Shown here piece after piece: positions 50,770-60,114 of a stretch of DNA of 64,000 bases. Source of the stretch: Bradyrhizobium sp. LTSP849 (GTDB taxonomy: Bacteria > Pseudomonadota > Alphaproteobacteria > Rhizobiales > Xanthobacteraceae); NCBI RefSeq assembly GCF_000938255.1, contig NZ_JYMR01000045.1, positions 310,001 to 374,000 of the forward strand, written 5' to 3'. Position 1 is the stretch's first letter. Each line of letters starts with the position of its first letter. The notes under the pieces were generated by a model that did no database searches, was not told the DNA's origin, and saw only the letters and a list, made by a program, of their open reading frames with translations. The position numbers were made by a program, and so were the translations under genes.

Positions 50770-51510
50770 ATGCGTTTTGCCGCGATTGCCGACGTTCATG
50801 GAAATCATCTCGCGCTGGAGGCCGTGCTCGCTGATATCCGCGCGCAGGGCATCACAGACATCGTCAATCTCGGTGACATGCTGAGCGGTCCGCTCGATGC
50901 GCGCCGCACCATCGACTTCCTGATGAAGCTCGACGCGGTGCATGTGCTCGGCAACCACGACCGCTATCTGCTCGACCGTCCCCCGGAAAAGATGGGCTCG
51001 TGGGACCGTCCCGCCCATGCAGTGCTCAATGACGTGCATCTCGATTGGCTGCGCGCGCAGCCGATGACGCGCGTGTTCCGCGACCAGGTCTTCCTCTGCC
51101 ATGCGACGCCCGAGGATGACGAAGTCTACTGGCTCGACACCGTGCATCCCGACGGCACGATGGCGCTGTCGCCGCTCGATCGAATCGAGCAATTCGCGCA
51201 AGGCATCACGCAGTCGCTGATCCTCTGCGCCCACACGCATCTTGCTCGCGCCGTGCGGCTTCGCGACGGCCGTCTGATCGTCAATCCCGGTAGCGTCGGC
51301 AGTCCCGGCTATCGCGACGTGCATCCATTCCCTCATCTCGTCGAAGCCGGCACGCCGCACGCGCGCTACGCGATCCTCGAACTCGTTGATGGTAGCTGGC
51401 AGGTGACGTTCCGCCACATCACCTACGACCATGAAACGATGGCCGCGCTGGCGCGCAGCAACAACCAGCCCGAGCTGGCCAATGCCTTGGCGACGGGCTG
51501 GATCGGATAG
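50770..51510 (+). CDS. YfcE/DUF2437-like metallophosphoesterase
   Basis: The 246-residue calcineurin-like phosphoesterase has the metal-binding signatures in order: DVHGN (residues about 8-12), LGDMLSGPLD, LGNHDRYLLDRP, CHATP, CAHTHLAR and NPGSVGSPGY. It probably hydrolyses a phosphoester or phosphodiester; the substrate is unknown. An ATG at 50770 has gga upstream, and one six bases earlier is also possible. It is monocistronic and convergent with trxA. Confidence 0.88.
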   Translation: MRFAAIADVHGNHLALEAVLADIRAQGITDIVNLGDMLSGPLDARRTIDFLMKLDAVHVLGNHDRYLLDRPPEKMGSWDRPAHAVLNDVHLDWLRAQPMTRVFRDQVFLCHATPEDDEVYWLDTVHPDGTMALSPLDRIEQFAQGITQSLILCAHTHLARAVRLRDGRLIVNPGSVGSPGYRDVHPFPHLVEAGTPHARYAILELVDGSWQVTFRHITYDHETMAALARSNNQPELANALATGWIG

Positions 51511-51552
51511 ACGCGCTTCGTGCCGGAGATCGGCATGATTGCGGCTGGCACA

Positions 51553-51582
51553 AAATAAAAACGGCCGGCAGGCGCCGGCCGT
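51553..51582 (-). terminator. Intrinsic terminator of trxA
   Basis: acggccggc/gccggccgt forms a 9-bp stem. On the minus strand it is followed by tttttattttg. It lies about 30 bases after the trxA stop. Confidence 0.88.
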
Positions 51583-51611
51583 TGTCGAAAATCATATTGT
51601 CGCAACGCGAA

Positions 51612-51932
51612 TCAGACCGCGGAGGTGATCCACTGCTGAAGCTTCGCCTTCGGCGCCGCGCCGACCTGGCGGGAGGCCATCTCGCCGCCCTTGAAGATCA
51701 TCAGGGTCGGGATCGACATCACGCCATACTTGGACGCGGTCTTCGGGCTCTCGTCGACGTTGAGCTTGACGATCTTGACCTTGTCGCCCATCGCGCCGGC
51801 GATCTCATCGAGCGCGGGTGCGATCATGCGGCAGGGGCCGCACCATTCGGCCCAGAAATCGACCACGACGGGACCGTTCGCCTTGAGCACTTCGGCTTCG
51901 AAATCGGTATCGGAAACCTTGCCAACGGCCAT
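51612..51932 (-). CDS. trxA: Thioredoxin 1
   Basis: The 106-residue protein is a classic thioredoxin with the redox site WCGPC (Cys31 and Cys34), preceded by VVVDFWAE and followed by cis-Pro in MSIPTLMIFKGG. It supplies electrons for ribonucleotide reductase, methionine sulfoxide reductase and other enzymes. It lies downstream of addA on the same strand with a 69-bp gap and ends at a strong terminator. Confidence 0.98.
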   Translation of the reverse strand: MAVGKVSDTDFEAEVLKANGPVVVDFWAEWCGPCRMIAPALDEIAGAMGDKVKIVKLNVDESPKTASKYGVMSIPTLMIFKGGEMASRQVGAAPKAKLQQWITSAV

Positions 51933-52001
51933 TGGAGTACCTCACTCGGTTGAAAGAGAATCGGCGCGACGTGGAATCGCGCCCGGGATCATGCCGTCAA
52001 C

Positions 52002-55000
52002 CTATGAACGGCTCCTTGCCGGGTCAAGGACGCTCACGCCGACATGAAGGGATGCCAGCGCCGCGTCCAGCGCGGGGGCTGAAATCTCCATATATTCAAC
52101 GGTCTCGGTCCAGAGCAGGACGGCGCGGATCGGCGTCTGGGGATAAAGGCGGGCGAGCACCGCCCGGTACAGCGCAAGCTGCCGGACATAGGCCGCAGGC
52201 GCTTCGGCCGCGCTCCTGGGCGGGGTCTGGTTGGTCTTGAAATCGACGATCAGGACCTCGGTCGGCGTCACGACCAGCCGGTCGATCTGCCCGGATACCA
52301 GCGCCGGCGGCCGGCCCGGCCGCTCCAGCCGACCGACGATGGCGACCTCCGCCCGGCTCCCGGCCGCAAAGACGGCTGCGAATCGCGGCTCAGTGATGAG
52401 GGCGAGGACCTTGTCGGCCAGCGCGGCGCGGTCGGCCTCGGTCCAGTCCGAGGCGTTGCGCGCCATGAAGCCAAGGGCGGCGTCGCGCCGGCGCTCAGTG
52501 GCGATGTCCGGCAGCGATTGCAGCAGCCGATGCACCAGCGTGCCGCGTTGCAGTGCCATCGCGCGCGACTGGACTGATTCGCCGGTCCGGACCGCGCGAC
52601 CTTCCTCGGCGGCTTGGCCTGAGGGGCGCACCGAATCCTCATCGACGGTCTCGCGCGCGGCAGGCTGCCGGAGCCAGGCCGGCAGCGCGATCGTCTGGTC
52701 TACGGATGTCGCCGGCGTGCCCAGCGCCGCGACATCATCCGCCCGGGCGAATCGCGTCACCTTGCCGAGCGACGTCTCGATCGTCTGCTTCTCCAGGCCC
52801 GAGCCGGCGAGCCCGGTGTCGATCAAATCGTACCAGCTCAGCTTGCGGACCGTCTTCATGTTGCCGGGCATGCAGCCGCCGACAACCAGCCGATCGGCCG
52901 CGCGCGTCATCGCGACATAGAGCAGGCGGCGGTATTCGTCCTCGGTCTCCTCTAACATCGCCTTGCGCGCCTCGGCGACGGGCTTTGGATCGTCGGCCTT
53001 GCGGCCGGCCCAGACCACGACTTCACCGCCATTGCCGCGCGGAACGTGGATCAACCGGACCCGCTGCGAGTCCGCGGGCGAGGACGTGGTGTCGACCATG
53101 AACACGACCGAGGCCTCGAGGCCCTTGGCGCCGTGCACCGTCATCACCCGCACCTCGTCGCGCGAGATCTCCATGTCGCGCTTCACCTCGGTGTCGGCCG
53201 AGCGCAGCCAGGCCATGAAACCTTGCAGCGAGGCCGGCGCCTTGCGCTCGTAATTCAGCGCGAGCTCCAGGAATTCGTCGAGCGCGTCGTTGGCCTCATG
53301 GCCGAGCCGGCGCAGGATCCGAGCGCGGCCACCGTCGCCGCCGAGGAGCCAGGCGTAGAAGGCGAACGGCGTCTCGTCGCGCGAACGCGTTTCGCAGGCT
53401 TCCAGGCGTCGCAGTGCGGTTGCGAATTTCTCGCTTCCGGAAGCCTGCTCGCCAAGCGCGCGGCGCAGCGATCCCTTGCGGTTCCAGGCAAGCGTAAAGA
53501 GGTCATCGTCGTCGAGCCCGAACAGCGGGCTCTTCAACGCCACCGCGAGCGCGAGATCGTCCTGCGGCAGCAGTAGCGCATCGGCGAGGTTCATCAGATC
53601 GATGATCGCGATGTGCTCGGTGAGCTTGAGCCGATCGGCGCCGGCGACCGGAACGTTGGCGTGCTTCAAGGCCTGGATCACGGCGTCGAACGCATTGCCG
53701 CGGCGACGCACCAGGATCAGCATGTCGCCATAGCGCAAGGGCCGTCGTTCGCCTTCGTGCCCCGTCAGCGTGCCGCTCTCGACCAGCCGCTTGATCTCGG
53801 TCTGAATGCGGCGGGAGAGTTTGACTTCGGGGCTGGTGACGGCGACGCCGTCGAACGGCGCGCGCCAACCCTCGATGTCCTGCCTGTCATCGGCCTCGGC
53901 GAGATCCCACAGCTCGATCACGCTGGGGCCGGCATCGCTGAGCGCATTGTGCAGGGGATGGCCGGTCTCGACCGAATGGATGCTCTTGTAGATCGCGGGC
54001 TCACGAAACACGTGGTCGACCGAATGCAGGATCGCGGCGCCCGAGCGGAACGAATAGGTGAAGGCGACGGGATCGAATTTCAGTCCGGCCGCGGTGAACT
54101 TGCGGTGCAGCTCGCGCCGTCGTTTGTCGAATTCTCGTGGCTCCGCGCCCTGGAACGAGAAGATCGACTGCTTTTCGTCGCCGACGGCGAAGACCGTGCG
54201 GTTCAGCCCCTCGCGCGCGCCTTCGCCGGCAGTGAATTCCGAGATAATGTGCGCGACAATGTCCCATTGTCGCGGGCTGGTGTCTTGCGCCTCGTCGATC
54301 AGGACGTGGTCGACGCCGCGGTCGAGCTTGTAGTGCACCCAGCCCGAAGCGACGCGGTTCAGCATCGCCAGCGTCTTGTCGATCAGGTCGTCGTAGTCGA
54401 GCAGCCCACGCTCCTGCTTCTCGCGCCGATAGTTCGCTGCGGCAGCGGTCGCGATGTGCAGGAGGGCCGCGGTGCGGTCGCGCACCGTCACCGCACGGCG
54501 CTTCTCGATCAAGCCGCCGAGGCGTTGCGCCTCGGACTCGAACAGGCGCGCAACGGACGGATTGTGATCACCAAATTTCTTGGTCAACACCGCTTTGCGC
54601 GGCGATTTGTCGTCGGTGAGGAAGACGCTGAGATAGGCATCAACTTGATCAGCGCTGGAAAAGGCTTTCGCCGCGCGGAGGCGCTCTGCCTGGGTCTTGT
54701 CGGAGGCGGTGCCATCCTCCAGCGCGAAAGCGATGTTGTCCCAGCGCGATCGCGGCAGGAACGGTCCATCGACGATGTCGTTCTCGATATCCTCGATGCG
54801 GTCGCTCGCATCCACGCCCAGCACCGCCGCCATCTGCGTGGCAGCCGCTTCCGCGTTGCCGGCCTCGTCAGTCCAGGCCATGAAATGATCGCGGCTTAGA
54901 CAGGCTTCGCGCACCACTTCCTTGAAGGTGACGTCGGCGGCGCTCGCCATCGCGGTCAGCAGCGCACGGCCGGTGACGCTCTCAGGATCGCGCGCGGCGT

Positions 55001-55511
55001 CGAGCAGCACCTTCAGATTGGCGCGCTCCATCATGTCGGTCTGGTCGCGCTCGTCGATCACGGCGAAGCGCGCCGGCACGTTGGCCTCGAACGGAAACTG
55101 CTGGAGCAGGCGCGTACACAGCGCGTGGATGGTCTGCACCTTCAGCCCGCCCGGCGTCTCCAGTGCGCAGGCGAACAGCTTTCGCGCCTCGCGCCGCAGC
55201 TTGGCATTGGGGTGGGGGATGCCGACCGCGCGGATCGCCGCGTCGAGCGCGGCATCATCCAGCGTCACCCAATGACCGAGCGTGGTGAACACGCGCTCGG
55301 CCATGTTGGCGGAGGCCGCCTTGGTGAAGGTGATGCAGAGGATTTTTTCCGGCGGCACACCCGACAGCAGCAGGCGAATCACGCGCTGCACCAGCACATG
55401 CGTCTTGCCCGAGCCGGCATTGGCCGACACGAAGGCCGATGCGGTCGGGTCCGATGCGCGCCTCTGTGTGTCGCGCACGGCATCCGGGATGGGGCGTGGT
55501 GCTTTCACCAT
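52002..55511 (-). CDS. addA: Double-strand break repair helicase AddA
   Basis: The 1169-residue UvrD-type helicase/nuclease has Walker A SANAGSGKTHVLVQRVIRLL near the N-terminus, motif Ia CITFTKAASANMAERV, motif II VLIDEAQDTSP, motif III FAVGDEKQSIFSFQGA, motif V/VI (MTVHGAKGLEASVVFMVDTT, LYVAMTRAADRLVVGG) and a C-terminal RecB-like nuclease (LIVDFKTNQTPP, VRQLALYRAVL). With AddB it resects DNA ends for RecA loading. The ATG at 55511 overlaps the addB stop by seven bases; a GTG three bases on could also serve. Confidence 0.96.
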   Translation of the reverse strand: MVKAPRPIPDAVRDTQRRASDPTASAFVSANAGSGKTHVLVQRVIRLLLSGVPPEKILCITFTKAASANMAERVFTTLGHWVTLDDAALDAAIRAVGIPHPNAKLRREARKLFACALETPGGLKVQTIHALCTRLLQQFPFEANVPARFAVIDERDQTDMMERANLKVLLDAARDPESVTGRALLTAMASAADVTFKEVVREACLSRDHFMAWTDEAGNAEAAATQMAAVLGVDASDRIEDIENDIVDGPFLPRSRWDNIAFALEDGTASDKTQAERLRAAKAFSSADQVDAYLSVFLTDDKSPRKAVLTKKFGDHNPSVARLFESEAQRLGGLIEKRRAVTVRDRTAALLHIATAAAANYRREKQERGLLDYDDLIDKTLAMLNRVASGWVHYKLDRGVDHVLIDEAQDTSPRQWDIVAHIISEFTAGEGAREGLNRTVFAVGDEKQSIFSFQGAEPREFDKRRRELHRKFTAAGLKFDPVAFTYSFRSGAAILHSVDHVFREPAIYKSIHSVETGHPLHNALSDAGPSVIELWDLAEADDRQDIEGWRAPFDGVAVTSPEVKLSRRIQTEIKRLVESGTLTGHEGERRPLRYGDMLILVRRRGNAFDAVIQALKHANVPVAGADRLKLTEHIAIIDLMNLADALLLPQDDLALAVALKSPLFGLDDDDLFTLAWNRKGSLRRALGEQASGSEKFATALRRLEACETRSRDETPFAFYAWLLGGDGGRARILRRLGHEANDALDEFLELALNYERKAPASLQGFMAWLRSADTEVKRDMEISRDEVRVMTVHGAKGLEASVVFMVDTTSSPADSQRVRLIHVPRGNGGEVVVWAGRKADDPKPVAEARKAMLEETEDEYRRLLYVAMTRAADRLVVGGCMPGNMKTVRKLSWYDLIDTGLAGSGLEKQTIETSLGKVTRFARADDVAALGTPATSVDQTIALPAWLRQPAARETVDEDSVRPSGQAAEEGRAVRTGESVQSRAMALQRGTLVHRLLQSLPDIATERRRDAALGFMARNASDWTEADRAALADKVLALITEPRFAAVFAAGSRAEVAIVGRLERPGRPPALVSGQIDRLVVTPTEVLIVDFKTNQTPPRSAAEAPAAYVRQLALYRAVLARLYPQTPIRAVLLWTETVEYMEISAPALDAALASLHVGVSVLDPARSRS

Positions 55512-58500
55512 TCCTCGATCCCCAGGCCGCCGGCCGCCGACCATTCCTTGATACGGGCGAGGTCGTCATAGGTGCCGTAGCGGTTGGTCCACATCGGCAG
55601 GTTCAGCGATGTGTAGGGCTGGCTCTCGTCCTCGAAGGCCCGGATCAGCGCTTCCAGCTTGGCTCTGGCCTCAGCGGCCGCGGTGTCCGGCGGCTGTGGC
55701 TGGTCGCCTTGCTTGATCTTGAGCTCGAGAATGCGTTCCTCGCCCGGCGGATTGTTGCCGCTCAGGCGGACATACACGAGCTGGCTGACCGACGCGCCGG
55801 CGTCAATATCAGGAAAGCCGCCCTCGCGCAGGATCGCGGCTTCCAGCGTCAGCTGCGGCGACAGGCCCATGCGGACCTGCTTGCCGGTCGGCGGCTGCCC
55901 GGTCTTGTAGTCGAGGATGGCGTAGCCGCCGCCCTGGCGCCGCTCGATGCGGTCGGCGCGCGCGGAGAGGCGAAAGCTGCGCCCATGATCGAGCGGGATC
56001 GAAATCTCGCCGCGGGTCTCGGCGGTGATCGCCTCGATCACGTCGCGCCGCGCGAGCTCCCACTCGCCAAACCAGCGCGCGATGCGCTGGAAACGCGGCC
56101 ACCACAGCGCCCGCGCCTCCGGTCGCTCCATCAGCGGCAAGAAGTATTTTTCGCCGATCGCGCGCAGCACGCGCGCGGGATCGTCGGGCAGACGTGTCGC
56201 GTAGGTTTCAGTGAACTCGCCGAGCGCATCGTGGATCGCCGAGCCGCGATCGGCGGCCGAGAGCGGCATGTCGACGGGATCGAGCGCATCGAGCCGCAGA
56301 ATGTGTTTTGCGTAGATCGTATAGGGATCACGCAGCCAGTCTTCGATCGCGGTGACCGACATCCTGAGCGGGCGCGTGGCGCGCGGCGGCCGCGGCTCGG
56401 GCTGCTTGACCGGCTTGACCTCGTCTGGCTGGTCCAGCGCATCCGCAAACCGCACGTATTTTTCGCCGGCGCGAATGGCCGCCTTCCAGTGCTCATCGCC
56501 TGCAACGGCTTCAAGGCGGTGCAGGAAGCGCGAGGCCACCGCCGGCGCGCCGCCGGCCTTGGCGGAGTGGGTGAGGATCACCTCATCGGCGCCGAGCAGT
56601 TGCGCGAAGTCATGCGCGGAGAGGCCGATGCGGCGCTCCGGCAGATCGAGGCCGAGCTCATGGCGCATCGGCCGGCTGAGCCAGGGATCGATGCGCGGCG
56701 CCGGGGGCCAGACGCCTTCGATCAGGCCGCCGACGATGATGCGGTCGGCCTGCATCAGGCGCGATTCCAGTGGGCCGTAGATCTGGAGCTGCGCGCCGGG
56801 CTTGTCTCGCCGCCTTACCGCCCGATCGCCGAACGCGGTCTGGAAGACGTCCGCGTACTCGGGCAGCGGGACCATCAATCCGCTGGTCGTGCCGCCGCGC
56901 AGGAGGTCGTCAAAGGCGCTCGCGAGGGCGAGGCCCTCGCGCTCCTCGAACGCCAGCGAAATGCCCTGCTCGTCGCGCGACAGCTCGATCAGGATCTCGC
57001 GGTGGCGGTGCGCGAGCTCGGCGAAGTCATACAGCTTGGACGAGGCGAGGCTCTCGATCGGCGCCAATGCTTGTCGCAAGGCATCGATCAGCGCCTGGAT
57101 GCGATCGAGATCTTCCGCCTTGAGGCGCGCGCGCGGCTCGGCCGCGTGCAACGCCGAGACTTCGCTCCGCCACAGTTTCGCAAGCTCGTCCCGGAACCGG
57201 TTGAACTCGCGTAAGAGCCCGGCCGTACCCGCAGGCGGGCGCGTTCCGCGCAGCACCGCAAGCTCCAGGCCCTCGATGGCCGCCTTCCACGCGCCGGGCA
57301 GCCGGCCGAGCCGGCATAGCGGATGTTTCAGCATCGCCAGCAGGGTCGGCGGCTCGAGTCCCTTGGTCGCCGCCTCCGCCGCGAGGCATGCAAAAGTTCC
57401 GGCGGACGTTTCCATCAGCACGTCGCCACCGGAATCATCGAAGGCGAGATCCCATCGGGTGAGCGCCGCCATGACGCGCCGCGCCAGCGCGCGGTCGGGT
57501 GTCACCAGCGCCGCCGATTTGTCCAGATGCCGCGCCTCGCGCATCGCGATCGCGATCGCGAGCGCTTCCATCTCGGGATTTGGCGCCTCGACCACTGCGA
57601 GATTTTTCATGCCGCCGGTAATCTTCGCGGCGACGACCGGCTGCTTCAGTCGGTCGTACCAGATCTCCGTCGTGGCGGAGGGCCGCATCGATTCGGATGC
57701 GAGCAGGTCGCGGCCGCCTTCCGCCGGCTGCTGGAGGATGTCGACATCGCTGCGCTTGATGCCAAAACGCTCCAGCAGCGCGTGCATGGCATATTGCGGA
57801 TGGTTCGACGCCGGATGCTCGGCGAATTTGCCGAGCGCATCGCGCACGCCACCGATGGTGCGCCAGGCGTCCTCGTCGAGATCGGTGTCGAGACCCGGCA
57901 GCACCACTGCGCCTTGCGGCAGCGCCGCGACGGCGTGCAGGAATTTTGCGGTGGCCGGCATCGAGCCGGTCGAACCAGCCGCGATCACAGGTCCATGGGG
58001 ATGTGCGGTCAGGCGCTTGGCTTCTGCTGCGATCAGCAGATCGCGTCGCGCGGCAGGCTCGATCCGGTTGATCTCGGCGAGGTGATGAGGCCAAGCTTCG
58101 CGTGCAATATGCAGGAACTGGAGCGAGTGTTGCCAATATTGATCGAGCTGATCCGGCACCAGGCCATCAAGCGCGCTCCAGTCGACCCCGCGCGTGACCA
58201 TGTCGTCGATCAGGCGTGCGAGATCGGAAGCCAACGCAAGCGTCGAAGCGGGGCCGCCAACCACCAGCGGCGATAGCACGGGACGCTTGGCCCAGGCCGC
58301 GACCAAATGCGCCAGCGTCAGTCGCCGGTCGAGTTCGCCGAGCCGCGGCGGAATGTCGAGTGGGGCCGCGATTGAAAGCTGCTCGGTCTCGTCGGCGAAA
58401 GCGAGCTCGTCCTCGTCGATGTCGCCGAGCGCGACGATGCGCGGCAGCACCACGGCGTCCGCCTGCATCTCGTCGAGGAAGATTTCGCGGACCACGCGCA

Positions 58501-58651
58501 TGGCGCGCCGGGTCGGCAGATACAGCGTGGCATCCGCCAGCCGCGCCGGTTCCTTGCGCGCCTCGAACCCGTCGACCAGCTGGCCGTCGAGCAGGCTTGA
58601 GACGACCGTGCGCAGGAACGGAACTGAGACTGGAACGCTGAAAACGCGCAT
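55505..58651 (-). CDS. addB: Double-strand break repair protein AddB
   Basis: The 1048-residue protein is of the alphaproteobacterial AddB type: N-terminal MRVFSVPVSVPFLRTVVSSLL, a helicase-like but ATPase-degenerate core (IIVGGLIEGVWPPAPRIDPW) and a C-terminal nuclease motif (YAILDYKTGQPPTGKQVRMG). No four-Cys iron-sulfur arrangement is evident, unlike the Bacillus protein. It recognises Chi-like sites and cuts the second strand in the AddAB complex. The start at 58651 is typical; an ATG 30 bases earlier also exists. The gene overlaps addA. Confidence 0.95.
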   Translation of the reverse strand: MRVFSVPVSVPFLRTVVSSLLDGQLVDGFEARKEPARLADATLYLPTRRAMRVVREIFLDEMQADAVVLPRIVALGDIDEDELAFADETEQLSIAAPLDIPPRLGELDRRLTLAHLVAAWAKRPVLSPLVVGGPASTLALASDLARLIDDMVTRGVDWSALDGLVPDQLDQYWQHSLQFLHIAREAWPHHLAEINRIEPAARRDLLIAAEAKRLTAHPHGPVIAAGSTGSMPATAKFLHAVAALPQGAVVLPGLDTDLDEDAWRTIGGVRDALGKFAEHPASNHPQYAMHALLERFGIKRSDVDILQQPAEGGRDLLASESMRPSATTEIWYDRLKQPVVAAKITGGMKNLAVVEAPNPEMEALAIAIAMREARHLDKSAALVTPDRALARRVMAALTRWDLAFDDSGGDVLMETSAGTFACLAAEAATKGLEPPTLLAMLKHPLCRLGRLPGAWKAAIEGLELAVLRGTRPPAGTAGLLREFNRFRDELAKLWRSEVSALHAAEPRARLKAEDLDRIQALIDALRQALAPIESLASSKLYDFAELAHRHREILIELSRDEQGISLAFEEREGLALASAFDDLLRGGTTSGLMVPLPEYADVFQTAFGDRAVRRRDKPGAQLQIYGPLESRLMQADRIIVGGLIEGVWPPAPRIDPWLSRPMRHELGLDLPERRIGLSAHDFAQLLGADEVILTHSAKAGGAPAVASRFLHRLEAVAGDEHWKAAIRAGEKYVRFADALDQPDEVKPVKQPEPRPPRATRPLRMSVTAIEDWLRDPYTIYAKHILRLDALDPVDMPLSAADRGSAIHDALGEFTETYATRLPDDPARVLRAIGEKYFLPLMERPEARALWWPRFQRIARWFGEWELARRDVIEAITAETRGEISIPLDHGRSFRLSARADRIERRQGGGYAILDYKTGQPPTGKQVRMGLSPQLTLEAAILREGGFPDIDAGASVSQLVYVRLSGNNPPGEERILELKIKQGDQPQPPDTAAAEARAKLEALIRAFEDESQPYTSLNLPMWTNRYGTYDDLARIKEWSAAGGLGIEEW

Positions 58652-58751
58652 GGGCTGCCTGATTCGGGGATCAGGCGCCAATATAGGGACGCGGACTCAA
58701 ATGGATATGGGTGCAGGGGCGTCGTCCCCGCTGTTCGCGGGCACGGAACAG

Positions 58752-58850
58752 GTGCCGTAGGGTGGGCAAAGCGAAGCGTGCCCACGCATTTTTGCGATCG
58801 AGAGAGATGGTGGGCACGGCGCAAGGGCGCCTTTGCCCACCCTACGGCAC
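58752..58850. repeat. Palindrome with 20-bp perfect ends (gtgccgtagggtgggcaaag)
   Basis: The 20 end bases gtgccgtagggtgggcaaag are exactly inverted at 58831-58850. A second inner pair (cgtgcccac/gtgggcacg) adds a stem. It fills the gap between murU and addB. Confidence 0.88.
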
Positions 58851-58860
58851 GGCGCCGGCT

Positions 58861-59583
58861 CTAAGCCACGCTCTCCAGAAACGCCTCTTCCGCCGCATGC
58901 ACCGCATCGGGCGTGCCGACATGCATCCAGACGCCGTCGAGGCGCAGGCCGAACAGGCGCTCCTGCTCATTGGCGCGGTCGAACATTTTCGTCAGCGAGA
59001 ATTCGCCCATCGGCGCATCGGCGAAGATCGATGGCGACAGGATCGCCGCGCCGGCATAGACGAACGGGACGACCTCTTTTTCCTTGCGCTTGCGCAAGGC
59101 GCCGTCGGCCAGCATGCCGTAATCGCCGCGGCCGCTATAGCCGATGCTGGTGGCGGTCGGCGCCATCAGCAGCAGGATGTCCATCCGCGCTGGGTCGAAG
59201 TTTTCCGCAAGCCGGGCGAGGTTGGAGCGCACGCCGTCGATCCACAGCGTGTCGGAATTGACGTGGAAGAACGGCGCATCGCCAAGCAGCGGCAGCGCCT
59301 TGACCACGCCGCCGCCGGTGCCGAGCACCTGGTCGCGTTCGTCCGAAATGGTCACGCGCGGATGCTGGCGAGACGCCACATGATCGATGATCTGGTCCGG
59401 CAGATAGTGCACGTTGACGACGGCGTCGGTGACACCGGCCTGACCGAGCTTGTCGAGCACGTGGTCGAGCAGCGGCTGGCCGGCCACCGGCACCAGCGGC
59501 TTCGGCATCTTATCCGTCAACGGACGCATGCGCAGGCCAAACCCTGCGGCGAGCACCATAGCTTTGGTCGGTTTGACGGACAT
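58861..59583 (-). CDS. murU: N-acetylmuramate-1-phosphate uridylyltransferase-like nucleotidyltransferase
   Basis: The 240-residue sugar-1-phosphate nucleotidyltransferase has the NTP-binding signature LAAGFGLRMRPLTDKMPKPLVPV, the loop LGTGGGVVKALPLL and a metal-binding DTLWIDG-type turn (VNSDTLW). It fits MurU, which makes UDP-MurNAc from MurNAc-1-phosphate in the anhydro-MurNAc recycling route that bypasses de novo synthesis. The AmgK kinase that makes the substrate is encoded just upstream as a TsaE fusion (60115-61635), which supports MurU over other nucleotidyltransferases. Confidence 0.88.
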   Translation of the reverse strand: MSVKPTKAMVLAAGFGLRMRPLTDKMPKPLVPVAGQPLLDHVLDKLGQAGVTDAVVNVHYLPDQIIDHVASRQHPRVTISDERDQVLGTGGGVVKALPLLGDAPFFHVNSDTLWIDGVRSNLARLAENFDPARMDILLLMAPTATSIGYSGRGDYGMLADGALRKRKEKEVVPFVYAGAAILSPSIFADAPMGEFSLTKMFDRANEQERLFGLRLDGVWMHVGTPDAVHAAEEAFLESVA

Positions 59584-59709
59584 CCTTCGCTTTCTCAGAC
59601 CCTTGAATTTCGCGCGTGCGCAGCAAGCCTAACACGGGACTCGGTCTGCCGCACCGCATCTCAACCGCCTTAACTACCTGCCGTGACGGTTGTACGACGG
59701 GTGTTGCCG

Positions 59710-60027
59710 TCACGCTCCGACAGATGTGGAGCGCACCTTTTTCTTCTTGTCGCCCAGCTTGAGGAAGTTGACGCCGATCTGGTCGCCATTGACCCAGGCC
59801 AGCTCGCAGCGTCGGTACGCAAGTCCGGTGGACGACAGCAGCAGAAAAAATTCCTTCAGATGCAGGCCTTCGACCGAGCCGTCGATGGTCAGCTTGGCGC
59901 CGCTCTCGGAGACGTCCTCCATGGTACACTCACGCCGCCAGGTGCCGTCGATGCCCATCATCTGGGCCGCGATCCCACGTTCGAAAACAACCCGGCTGTT
60001 CCCGCGATTGTCCGTCTTCACCGCCAT
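59710..60027 (-). CDS. PilZ-domain protein
   Basis: The 105-residue protein is a single PilZ domain. It has an N-terminal basic loop (NRGNSRVVFERG) where the c-di-GMP-binding RxxxR normally lies; here the arginines are spaced RVVFER. The second motif is DVSESGAKL, matching (D/N)xSxxG. A beta-barrel pattern follows and ends in a basic tail. It may bind cyclic di-GMP and pass the signal on to a partner. An upstream ATG at 60048 is also in frame. It lies between the murU and tsaE-amgK genes on the same strand. Confidence 0.85.
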   Translation of the reverse strand: MAVKTDNRGNSRVVFERGIAAQMMGIDGTWRRECTMEDVSESGAKLTIDGSVEGLHLKEFFLLLSSTGLAYRRCELAWVNGDQIGVNFLKLGDKKKKVRSTSVGA

Positions 60028-60114
60028 CTGCCTTGCTCCAGCCCGCATTTGTACGGCTGCCCGCGGGCGATGATACCGGTGCGATGGCTAACAGCCGGTA
60101 AATCGGGTTCCGAA

